Source: a virus. From it: a stretch of 64,000 nt of DNA. The position numbers and the translations under genes are program-made. Shown here piece by piece: positions 25,194 through 32,699 of the stretch; position 1 is the first letter of the stretch, and each line of letters begins with the position of its first letter. The DNA lies in IMG/VR virus record IMGVR_UViG_3300021378_000007, positions 56,693 to 120,692 of that record. One strand, written 5' to 3'. The notes below the pieces were generated by a model, which worked only from the letters and a program-made list of their open reading frames with translations, ran no database searches and was not told where the DNA came from.

Positions 25194-26103
25194 AATATTC
25201 CTTTACTAGGTCAAATGATTGTTTACCAAATAAACTCCCATCGACACTACACTTGTTACAAGGGGACATCTCTCTGTTCCCTTTCATTAATCTCTTACGA
25301 ATCTTTGTCATCGGTTTACTAAACCACACTTCATGTAAGGACATGGTCAATAGATTACCTACGACATGTTCTCTACCCCAATCGTTAGAGCAGAACAACA
25401 CATCACCATTCCAGTCTACAAACATTTTATAGAAAGGGTAGTGACATGGTTTACCTTTTAGATTCTCTACACTATCATCTTCGATACCAACCCAATCAAC
25501 TACACCACTACGGTTGTTTAGTATCAGTCCGTGTTTCTCAAAGTCACCCCAATGCATTCTGTATCTGTATTGGTCTTCATGCACTCTTGCTTCTGCCATC
25601 ATGTAATCAAAACCTTCCATTTGATGAATACCATCATACAGATTGATGTAGAGCAAATCCAATCCACTCTTGTACAAACCTGTGACATAATCTGAATCTA
25701 GTTTGTCGCCGTTAGTGTTACACTCTAGTGTTGCATAAGGTAAGTTAAACCTAAACACTCTTACGATTTCTATGAAGTCGGGGTTAAGTAAGTTCTCACC
25801 AAATCCACTAAAGGATATCTTACCGTTAAATCCATTGTCGGCAAGTTCTTCTGCAATCGTGGTTGCACCTTTAATGGTTAAGTGTAAGTTTCTATTGGGG
25901 AATACTTTAGGGTCATGTCTTGGGCAAAACACACATGTTCTGTTACAGAGTTCTGTGGTGTTAATCTCTACAGTAAGAATAGAGTCAAGTTCTGTTAGAG
26001 TGCCTTTCTTTCTCTGCCAGTGTTTCTGTTCTTGTCCTCTACGATGTTCGAGAAAATCATATTGGTCAACTGCTGTAATTGGGATGTTTCTATTTTCGGA
26101 CAC
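25171..26103 (-). CDS. Radical SAM/SPASM-like protein
   Basis: 310 residues with GTG start (AAGGAAATAATAA before it; no early ATG). 'CNRTCVFC' gives the CxxxCxxC cluster ligands (C53, C57, C60). The C-terminal part has 'PCHYPFYKMFVDWNGDVLFC' and 'CNKCSVDG', auxiliary-cluster cysteines like those of SPASM enzymes. Such proteins are known in marine phages; substrates are unknown. It is paired with an SDR gene. Confidence 0.88.
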   Translation of the reverse strand: MSENRNIPITAVDQYDFLEHRRGQEQKHWQRKKGTLTELDSILTVEINTTELCNRTCVFCPRHDPKVFPNRNLHLTIKGATTIAEELADNGFNGKISFSGFGENLLNPDFIEIVRVFRFNLPYATLECNTNGDKLDSDYVTGLYKSGLDLLYINLYDGIHQMEGFDYMMAEARVHEDQYRYRMHWGDFEKHGLILNNRSGVVDWVGIEDDSVENLKGKPCHYPFYKMFVDWNGDVLFCSNDWGREHVVGNLLTMSLHEVWFSKPMTKIRKRLMKGNREMSPCNKCSVDGSLFGKQSFDLVKEYYENPNNR

Positions 26104-26106
26104 TTA

Positions 26107-26568
26107 TTATTTCCTTGTGATTCTAAGGTGTCGTTCCACCCATTCACCATCTTCTTCATATTGTTCAATGTACTCATAATTTATTTCCTCTCCTTCTTGG
26201 AATGGACTAAAGTGTTTAGGAACTGCTAACCACTGGTCGTCCTCATGTATTGAAAGTATACAAGATGTCGGATTACCTTTTGACTTTGCTAAGAAGGTGC
26301 CGAGTCTTATATTATCTGTTCCTTGTCCTAGACCTAAGTCTAGTGATGAGATAAGCATAACATCGTCCTTAGTGTATAAGTACAGACCATCTATATCGTA
26401 TCTCGTTCCTAGTTTAACTGTGTATTCTGTGGGTAAATTAAAACGTAAAACATCATCTTTGATATTCTCAAAGTGTTCTACATATTGATTACTTATTTGG
26501 CCGATCGCTACAGGTAAGACTACTGAGTCTCTAGAAGTAGCCACCGTCTCTGACATCTGTGGAATCAT
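26107..26568 (-). CDS. Hypothetical protein, 153 aa
   Basis: ATG at 26568 is preferred because GAGGG lies 6 nt upstream; it overlaps the end of the acidic gene by 38 bases. The protein is beta-rich and acidic at its C-terminus ('QYEEDGEWVERHLRITRK'). No family recognised. It immediately precedes the radical SAM gene (3 bases). Confidence 0.6.
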   Translation of the reverse strand: MIPQMSETVATSRDSVVLPVAIGQISNQYVEHFENIKDDVLRFNLPTEYTVKLGTRYDIDGLYLYTKDDVMLISSLDLGLGQGTDNIRLGTFLAKSKGNPTSCILSIHEDDQWLAVPKHFSPFQEGEEINYEYIEQYEEDGEWVERHLRITRK

Positions 26569-27826
26569 TTTCACCCTCATTGTCTGCACTTACGAACTCG
26601 CCAGTATCTTGCAATTTTGCAATTAAGGCATCAGTCTGTTCTTGGAAATCAAGAATCATCTTTGCCTTAGTGTCTTCTGTAGTCACATTAAATCCAGCAT
26701 TAAATTTATCATTCAATACATCAGCAACTTCGACAATCTTTGCCTTTGTCATTCTGTTCAGTTCGTCTGAACTAGGAATAACAATTTCATCGTACTCTTC
26801 TTCTGCTTCTTCAGTTGCCTCGTCAATACGTTCTTGCATATCTGCGAGTAACTCTTCTTCGGTGTCAAACTGTTTTGCATCTAATGGTGCAGTCACTTGT
26901 TGTGTATCGGGCATTTGTGCTTTTATGTTTGGAGCATTTCCAGCAGTCACTGGGTCAACAAATGAATTGTTAAACTCTTCTTCGTCAATATCATCTTGAA
27001 TTGCGAAGTCTATCTCTAGTTGTTCTTCTTCAGTAAAGTCTTCTTCAGTTACTGTTTCCTCTGTCCACTCTGCAAAGGACTTCTTAGTCTCTTCAACTTT
27101 TTCTACAAACTCTTTATCTTCTGAGATTGGTTCGTCTGTGAGTAGTTCCTCTGCGATAGCAACTTCATTAACTCTTTCAACTTCCTCAATAAATTCTTCT
27201 GTAGTTGTACCACTTGGTCTGAACTCATCAATCTGTGATTGTGTTGCAGTTACAGGATTCAATGCACGAGCAGCTGCAAATGCTGGTGAAGTTTTACCCG
27301 TTGGTTTTGGTGGTTCTACTGGTTGACGTTCTGCAAGTGGTTCACCTGTTACACTAGGTGCATTGCCTTTTACTTCAACTGGAGCAGGTGCGGTGTTCTT
27401 AACACGACTCTCGTAAATGTCTTTGAGAACTCTGAGTTCCTCTTCTGCCTTCTTCCTTGCAACTCTCTCATCTGCAAGTGCTTGCTGATGCAGAAGATTA
27501 ATTTCATTTTCTTTGTTAGCACTCTGCAAGTATTCTTCTTGTTGAATTTCTTTAAGTCTTGCCTCAGCAATCTGAACAGTTGTATTAAAATCAATAATAC
27601 CTTTTGTAAGTTCTTCACGAATTACAACTAACATGTCTAAGTCTTGTAAAGTGTATTGTCCTTTCGCTAGACCAGTTTCTAGAATACCACTAACTGCTTG
27701 TGCTGACTTCGGAGCGAGTTGTACCTTAAAGTCTTGGACTCTTTTTTGTATTTGTTGAGTTTCAGTTAAAACTTCGGGGGCCTGCTCTTGAGCAAACTGT
27801 GATGGGGGTTGATTTTGTTCTGCCAT
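26531..27826 (-). CDS. Acidic coiled-coil protein, 431 aa
   Basis: N-terminal 150 residues are helical with heptads ('EELRVLKDIYESRVKN'), the middle (about 205-355) is very acidic ('EEEQLEIDFAIQDDIDEEEF'), and the C-terminal 60 hold 'LNRMTKAKIVEVADVLNDKF', a SAP/HeH-like helix-extended-helix pattern that may bind nucleic acid. Similar acidic proteins with this C-terminus occur in cyanophages. AAGGA precedes the ATG. The role is unknown. Confidence 0.7.
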   Translation of the reverse strand: MAEQNQPPSQFAQEQAPEVLTETQQIQKRVQDFKVQLAPKSAQAVSGILETGLAKGQYTLQDLDMLVVIREELTKGIIDFNTTVQIAEARLKEIQQEEYLQSANKENEINLLHQQALADERVARKKAEEELRVLKDIYESRVKNTAPAPVEVKGNAPSVTGEPLAERQPVEPPKPTGKTSPAFAAARALNPVTATQSQIDEFRPSGTTTEEFIEEVERVNEVAIAEELLTDEPISEDKEFVEKVEETKKSFAEWTEETVTEEDFTEEEQLEIDFAIQDDIDEEEFNNSFVDPVTAGNAPNIKAQMPDTQQVTAPLDAKQFDTEEELLADMQERIDEATEEAEEEYDEIVIPSSDELNRMTKAKIVEVADVLNDKFNAGFNVTTEDTKAKMILDFQEQTDALIAKLQDTGEFVSADNEGENDSTDVRDGGYF

Positions 27827-27950
27827 AATATATCCTTTTTGTGGGGGTTAACCCATGGGGCGGTGTGCGACTAGAAGTTTACATATTGAAGTTTGTCTTA
27901 TAAACTTCTCTAGTTCTTTATGTATAGTCTCGAACCACATTAATATTTAG

Positions 27951-28469
27951 TTATCTTATGTCCTCGGGAAACGCATTTTTAGCGATTTCCTTCGTCACAT
28001 TTTTGAAAGGCCAAGTACCGTCTTTGACTAAGTCAATCATTTTTGCTTCCATAGTTGGAATACCTTCTAACAGTTCAATCCACATTGTCTCTCTACGAGC
28101 AGGTGGCACTTGTTCTGTTACGAAATACTGAAACTTCTTGTGTTCAAACTTAAGTGCAGTTTCAGTGAGGTCGGATGCTGGAGCGCCATTTTCATTGTAA
28201 GGTGTTGTTCCTTCTGGCAACTTACTTTGAATGTCGTCTCTGTACACCCACATAAGGATTGGTTTAATTGATGCATTCCTCTCGTTGAATACTTTTAAAC
28301 CCTGTACTGCAAGTTCGGGTTCTTTCTTTGCAACTATATCTGCTTGGCAAAAGATTTCATATGCATCCGCACTTGGAAGCAAGTCTTGTCTTTTTGTAAT
28401 CAGTTTTAGTTTTGGTTTGTTGGGAGCGCCTGCTGGTCTTCCTCTTCCTCTTTTCTTTTCTTCTGTCAT
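27951..28469 (-). CDS. Conserved T4-like protein (DUF6433-like), 172 aa
   Basis: Basic AT-hook-like N-terminus 'KKRGRGRPAGAPNKPKLKL', then 'ADAYEIFCQADIVAKKEPEL' and 'IKPILMWVYRDDIQSKLPEG' followed by a Pro/Tyr segment; this pattern matches a family conserved beside RNase H in cyanophages. GAGGAT precedes the ATG. The 124 bases downstream to 27827 hold a hairpin GAAGTTT/AAACTTC (27888-27908), an ACTAAATA box and a GGGTTAACCC palindrome. Confidence 0.7.
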   Translation of the reverse strand: MTEEKKRGRGRPAGAPNKPKLKLITKRQDLLPSADAYEIFCQADIVAKKEPELAVQGLKVFNERNASIKPILMWVYRDDIQSKLPEGTTPYNENGAPASDLTETALKFEHKKFQYFVTEQVPPARRETMWIELLEGIPTMEAKMIDLVKDGTWPFKNVTKEIAKNAFPEDIR

Positions 28470-29299
28470 AATGTAAAATCCTCTACATGGTTAAGTAACT
28501 CATTTAATCTATGAGATACGAGATAGTTAAAAACTTTGCCCTTAACTATCGTGGTTTTGTCAAATTCGCTTAAGATAGATTCTTCAATGTGGTCGGGTAT
28601 TAAATCCAAGTCAATTAAAGTTTGGTTTCTTAAGTAGTTACGATAGTATTTATCGTCCTTTTCAATGCTAATTCTGAGGTACTTTTCAAGTACTGGTTTT
28701 CTCAGTGGTGTTTGTCTGATACCCAAATCAAAGCAATCATCGTTAGATAGTATATTAGGAATACCATCTGACTTGTCGCCTCTTAGAATATGTTCCTTCA
28801 AGAACATACTAGGGTCTTCACAACGAATCATTTTGTTTAGATTAGGTGACCACTGTTTCACATCGTAATGGTGTAACTGTTGAAAGTCTTTATCGCCTGA
28901 TACAATGAGTACAGGTTCTGTTGCATGTTTAACTAATATTGCAATGATGTCATCCGCTTCACACTTCTCTACGTACATATATCTGTAAGGAAAGTTATCT
29001 CTAATCTCTTCCTTTACTTTCTGTAGTGTTTCAAACAACATACCCCAATCCATATCAGATGCTTCACGTGTCTTCTTACGATTCGCTTTGTATAGTGGAT
29101 AGAAGTCCTTTCTCCATGTATGGGAAGCATCCGTACAAAGAACAATCTCTCCGTACTCACGTGCATATTTCTTTTGATAGTTTCGTACTGAGTTTAGAAT
29201 CATATGTCTTAACATATCTTCTGAAACTTCTCCACCATTCATTTTGAGTTGTGCCATTAGACCAGCAATGATGGTCTGTGTAAAGTCTATAAGTATCAT
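28466..29299 (-). CDS. rnh: T4-type RNase H (5'-3' exonuclease)
   Basis: 277 residues. FEN/T4 RNase H family: 'MILIDFTQTI' (first metal Asp), 'LCTDASHTWRKDFYPLYKAN', 'EKCEADDIIAILVKH' and 'LIVSGDKDFQQL' supply the acidic metal-binding residues. It removes RNA primers of Okazaki fragments with gp32 support. It overlaps the next gene by 4 bases. Confidence 0.9.
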   Translation of the reverse strand: MILIDFTQTIIAGLMAQLKMNGGEVSEDMLRHMILNSVRNYQKKYAREYGEIVLCTDASHTWRKDFYPLYKANRKKTREASDMDWGMLFETLQKVKEEIRDNFPYRYMYVEKCEADDIIAILVKHATEPVLIVSGDKDFQQLHHYDVKQWSPNLNKMIRCEDPSMFLKEHILRGDKSDGIPNILSNDDCFDLGIRQTPLRKPVLEKYLRISIEKDDKYYRNYLRNQTLIDLDLIPDHIEESILSEFDKTTIVKGKVFNYLVSHRLNELLNHVEDFTL

Positions 29300-30006
29300 T
29301 TAATCACTTTTAATAATAATGTATTTTTGGTAATGAGCGGGTTTCCGTCTTTCAACTTAGACCTAGGGATTTCATCAATGAAACCTTTCGCAATTATATT
29401 ACCACCTTTAACTAGCCTATCAAGTAACTTGCTATCTGTCAAGGTCTTTTCTGAACATTTATCAAAATCAATAATCTTAGAACCTTTGACTTTGAGACCA
29501 TACCCTTCGAAGGCAGTAAACTTTTTACTTGAAGTGTTATAAGTGTATAATCCTTTTGCTCTTATAATCTCTACTGGTTCGATGCTCTTGTAACTCTCCC
29601 ACTGTTTTAAGTAAGGTAGTTTCTTAACCATCTGTTCGGGTGTTTGTGGTTTTCTTGGTTTACGAACTGGTTTGTATTCATCACAAAACTTTTGAATGTC
29701 TTCTTCAATTTTATCTAACCACTTAATAAACTTTTTCTTTTGAGCGGCGGTGAAGAAATCATACCCTTCATCTAATTGGTCATCACCTTCTTCATTCTTT
29801 AACTCTAAGGTCAACTCATTTGTAAGACCTTTCATGTAGGCGACAACCTTTCCACTATACTCTAGTTGTTGCAAGTACTTGTACATACTGAATGAGTTCT
29901 TACCATTCTCTAGGTATTTGTCGATTTGAAATTCTACTTCATCAAAAGCATCTAGTGCTTTCATTCGCATTCTTTCTTGTACAGATATTTTATTTGTTTG
30001 TGTCAT
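29296..30006 (-). CDS. Conserved hypothetical protein, 236 aa
   Basis: Helical N-terminal half, basic linker 'KPVRKPRKPQTPEQMVKKLP' near residue 115, then 'IIRAKGLYTYNTSSKKFTAF' and a beta-rich end. Families of this shape lie near rnh in marine T4-likes; function unknown. The TATACT box of its promoter ends 7 nt before the ATG and there is no Shine-Dalgarno, so the message is probably leaderless. Confidence 0.7.
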   Translation of the reverse strand: MTQTNKISVQERMRMKALDAFDEVEFQIDKYLENGKNSFSMYKYLQQLEYSGKVVAYMKGLTNELTLELKNEEGDDQLDEGYDFFTAAQKKKFIKWLDKIEEDIQKFCDEYKPVRKPRKPQTPEQMVKKLPYLKQWESYKSIEPVEIIRAKGLYTYNTSSKKFTAFEGYGLKVKGSKIIDFDKCSEKTLTDSKLLDRLVKGGNIIAKGFIDEIPRSKLKDGNPLITKNTLLLKVIK

Positions 30007-30013
30007 AATAAAA

Positions 30014-30043
30014 AGTATACTATTAAGTAATATGCATTGTCAA
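30014..30043 (-). promoter_or_regulatory. Early promoter TTGACA-N18-TATACT, adjoining ATG
   Basis: -35 at 30038-30043, -10 at 30014-30019, 18-bp spacer; ATG at 30006 is 7 nt after the -10, the normal distance to +1. Confidence 0.75.
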
Positions 30044-30047
30044 GTGA

Positions 30048-31430
30048 TTAATCTGAAATATCTTTGCCTTTGTTTGTTAACATGAATTTTCTTGAACAAT
30101 TAATCATAACATTTGCACGAGCCATAAAGTCTCGGTTTATGAGAAGGGGGATACTACCTCTTGAATCCAATGACACTTCAGTGTCTTTGTATACAGTGTT
30201 TAGAAACTCTATGTCCATTAACACTACTGGTCTTGTCTCAGCAGGTTTTTGTAATGTAACACTTCTATGTAATGGTTTAGTGTGTGTCTCACCATTTAGT
30301 TTCCATGTGACTTTCTTGTTTTTGATTTCCACATCTTCTGCATGTAAAGAACATACTGAAGTAGAGTTTCCTGTATCTAACTTACCAGTCATTTCTTGAC
30401 CGTCAACTATAAAGGACTCTAACACTCCACACTGTTTAGGTTCCTTCCTCCACATGTCTCTGTCAAAGTAAAGTTTAAGAACCATTTTAGTAATGTCTTC
30501 TTCGATTGCTTCAGAGATTGCTTTACTACCAGCACTATGATTGACTTCAAGAATGTACGGTGTGTCCTTCTCTCTGTTCTTAGCAGGAATGTAATCCACT
30601 CCAACCCATTGACCGTTCACACCTTTTGCAGCCTTAAGACATTCTTGTTTTTCCAATTCAGTCATTTTAATCAACTCAACTGTTGCACCTTGTGATGCAT
30701 TACTTCTGAAGTCGTCTGTAATCTTATTACGTTTCATTGCACCAACAATTTCTTGGTTCACTATCACGCACCTTACGTCATAGTCGGACTCAATGTATTC
30801 TTGTAATAGGATATCAGTGTAAGGGTCAATCTTATAAATCAAACTAATCTGCGATTGTAAACTTCTTTCAGTTTCAATTAACAGAACACCAACACCCTTA
30901 GAACCACTAAGTGTTTTAAGTACCATTGGAAATTTATTGTCTAGTGCTTCATGGGCAGCATCAACTGCCTCGGGTGTATCATTTGGAATCAGTACAGTCT
31001 TAGGTTGGTTCATACCAATCTCTTGTAGTCTTAGATAAGTTCTAAACTTATCACAACACACTTCGATACACTCACGTGTGTTATTACATGGGATACCGTA
31101 TCTCTCAATCTGCGATATCAAATCCATGTAGGAATCTTTCTTAGTCACGTCTCCACGTATGAAAACGATTGTATCCTCGTCTAATTCAAAACCCTTGTCG
31201 TCACCTTCGTTATGAATTGTAATCTTACCATCGTCTTCTCTGATAATGTAAGCACCATTGATTCTACAGTTGTAGCATTCTATTCCTAACTTCTCTGCCT
31301 TGGATACTAGTTTTGCAGAAGTGCCATCCCGAGCAATTTTCTTAGGACGCTCAACAAGGACTACCAAACGATATGGTTTCTTATTATTATCCTCATCTCT
31401 TGCTTCTGTTATTTCGTTAAATGATTTCAT
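30048..31430 (-). CDS. RimK-like ATP-grasp ligase fused to retropepsin-like (RimB-type) protease domain
   Basis: 460 residues from the ATG at 31430 (GAGA upstream; longer frame overlaps the next gene). Residues ~120-320 are an ATP-grasp domain: 'KFPMVLKTLSGSKGVGVLLI' (nucleotide loop), 'ILLQEYIESDYDVRCVIVNQ', and 'YILEVNHSAGSKAISEAI' (metal-binding E and N), as in RimK amino-acid ligases. Residues ~335-460 are a second domain, 'VDGQEMTGKLDTGNSTSV' (DTG at 352-354) and 'PLLINRDFMARANVMI', matching the retropepsin-like family encoded beside RimK (PF05618). RimK adds glutamates to ribosomal protein bS6 and RimB cuts them in bacteria. Target here is unknown. Confidence 0.85.
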   Translation of the reverse strand: MKSFNEITEARDEDNNKKPYRLVVLVERPKKIARDGTSAKLVSKAEKLGIECYNCRINGAYIIREDDGKITIHNEGDDKGFELDEDTIVFIRGDVTKKDSYMDLISQIERYGIPCNNTRECIEVCCDKFRTYLRLQEIGMNQPKTVLIPNDTPEAVDAAHEALDNKFPMVLKTLSGSKGVGVLLIETERSLQSQISLIYKIDPYTDILLQEYIESDYDVRCVIVNQEIVGAMKRNKITDDFRSNASQGATVELIKMTELEKQECLKAAKGVNGQWVGVDYIPAKNREKDTPYILEVNHSAGSKAISEAIEEDITKMVLKLYFDRDMWRKEPKQCGVLESFIVDGQEMTGKLDTGNSTSVCSLHAEDVEIKNKKVTWKLNGETHTKPLHRSVTLQKPAETRPVVLMDIEFLNTVYKDTEVSLDSRGSIPLLINRDFMARANVMINCSRKFMLTNKGKDISD

Positions 31431-31764
31431 CTTTTTCTCTATGTAAATCCACAAAGTGTTCTGCATCAATCACTACTAATGGTTTACTTCTATTTCTTTT
31501 TATGACCACTAGTGGTTCATACCCTTTACAATTTTCTGAAGCTTGTTCATATGCTTTCCATACGTTTACTGCTTCTTGGTTCTTACACTCAATACTGTAT
31601 GGGAACTTCTCTCGTGACTCACGTCCCATTATAATATCTTCCCCTTGTGAACCCATAGGTCTAGACTCTATATCTTCTTCATGAAGGTCTAGTGTATCCA
31701 CCATTAACTTTGCAAACCACTGTTGTAGTTTTCTTCCTTTAGCTTTTGCTGATGATGTCTTCAT
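31417..31764 (-). CDS. PD-(D/E)XK resolvase-like nuclease, 115 aa
   Basis: Helix 'AKAKGRKLQQWFAKLMVD', then 'SRPMGSQGEDIIMG' and 'FPYSIECKNQEAVNVWKAYE': G-x-x-D ... E-x-K is the nuclease core, and the Q/E helix after it is typical of Holliday-junction-resolvase or recombination nuclease relatives found in phages. It overlaps the IscA-like gene by 26 bases. Confidence 0.75.
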   Translation of the reverse strand: MKTSSAKAKGRKLQQWFAKLMVDTLDLHEEDIESRPMGSQGEDIIMGRESREKFPYSIECKNQEAVNVWKAYEQASENCKGYEPLVVIKRNRSKPLVVIDAEHFVDLHREKDEII

Positions 31765-32065
31765 TAAATGTAATACTCACTCCACAACCACAACTGGCTT
31801 GTTCATTTGGATTCTGAAACGTAAACGTTTCATTCAATCCTTGTTTTTCATAATCTAATGTCATTCCATTTAAAAATGGTTGACTCATTGTATCTATCAA
31901 AAATTTAAACTTACCGTAATCTATTTCTAGGTCACCGTCTTTATATTCGTCTCTGATAAAGACATATTCGTATCCGCTACATCCACCGCCAGTAACTCCA
32001 AGTCTAACTTTGTCAACTTGTTTCTCGATAAGTTTTTGTATGGCAATATCCGTTACTTCAATCAT
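31739..32065 (-). CDS. A-type iron-sulfur cluster carrier (IscA/HesB-like)
   Basis: 108 residues, the family's usual length. 'RLGVTGGGCSGYEYVF' supplies the first Cys and 'ASCGCGVSITF' the C-x-C pair. A-type carriers deliver Fe-S clusters; they are common auxiliary genes in marine phages. The radical SAM protein here and host Fe-S enzymes could be clients. The ATG is 5 nt after a CCTAAATA late box and has no Shine-Dalgarno. Confidence 0.9.
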   Translation of the reverse strand: MIEVTDIAIQKLIEKQVDKVRLGVTGGGCSGYEYVFIRDEYKDGDLEIDYGKFKFLIDTMSQPFLNGMTLDYEKQGLNETFTFQNPNEQASCGCGVSITFNEDIISKS

Positions 32066-32070
32066 TAAAA

Positions 32071-32078
32071 TATTTAGG
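32071..32078 (-). promoter_or_regulatory. Late promoter CCTAAATA, N5 from IscA-like ATG
   Basis: The TAA of the box is also the stop codon of the carbamoyltransferase C-terminal ORF (32074-32076). The box ends 5 nt before the ATG at 32065. Confidence 0.6.
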
Positions 32079-32697
32079 CTATCTCGCTCTTATTCGCCTT
32101 AATAATTTCGCTCATGTTTTTATGATGTAATGATTCATAAGGAATATGAATGTCTTGGTCTTCGGGAACGTATAAGAAATTAATCTCTGACTTGTTACAA
32201 GTATTGATTGCATCCTCAATAGTTTCAACTAATGGTTCACCACCTAAGTTAAATGAAGTGTTAAAGATAATTGGTACACCAGTCGCTTCATACATCTTCT
32301 CAATAAGGTCATAGTAGTTCTTGTTCTGTTCACGTGTAACAGTTTGAATTCTACATGTACCATCTGCATGTACTAGTGTTGGAATGTCTTTGTATGCTTT
32401 GTCTTTTGCTTTGATAGCGAATGACATCCATGGGGATTCCTGTAATTGCAACATCTCAAAATACTCTTCAGCATGTTCTAACATGATGCTTCCAGCGAAA
32501 GGTCGATAGTACTCACGCCTCTTGACGTTGTTGACGATTTGTTTTGCTTCGGGATGTCTAGGGTCAAATAGAATAGACCTGTTGCCTAGAGCACGTGGGC
32601 CCCATTCTGATTCACCTTGGAAGATGGCGACAATTTGTGCCTTGCCGACTATAAGGTCGATGACCTCATCTAAATCTCTAATAATTGCTGTCTTCAT
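32074..32697 (-). CDS. Carbamoyltransferase, C-terminal (YrdC-like) part as separate ORF
   Basis: 207 residues. 'QGESEWGPRALGNRSILFDP' is the signature of the C-terminal domain of NodU/CmcH/TobZ carbamoyltransferases, followed by 'RPFAGSIMLEHAEEYFEM' and 'IIFNTSFNLGGEPLVETIED'. In most members this domain is fused to the N-terminal Kae1-like domain, here encoded by the gene just upstream. The ATG is 2 bases after the upstream stop, so the two are translated together and should form a two-chain enzyme. Confidence 0.85.
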   Translation of the reverse strand: MKTAIIRDLDEVIDLIVGKAQIVAIFQGESEWGPRALGNRSILFDPRHPEAKQIVNNVKRREYYRPFAGSIMLEHAEEYFEMLQLQESPWMSFAIKAKDKAYKDIPTLVHADGTCRIQTVTREQNKNYYDLIEKMYEATGVPIIFNTSFNLGGEPLVETIEDAINTCNKSEINFLYVPEDQDIHIPYESLHHKNMSEIIKANKSEIA

Positions 32698-32699
32698 AA

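Noticed and set aside
26559-26999. Plus-strand Ser-rich frame of 146 codons opposite the acidic gene
   Set aside because: Glu/Asp codons read backwards give Ser/Phe; typical antisense artefact.
27848-27940. 30-codon frame (MWFETIHKELEK...) after an ACTAAATA box downstream of the DUF6433-like gene
   Set aside because: Spacing to the box is 4 rather than 5 nt, there is no Shine-Dalgarno, and the region holds hairpins that could explain it as non-coding.
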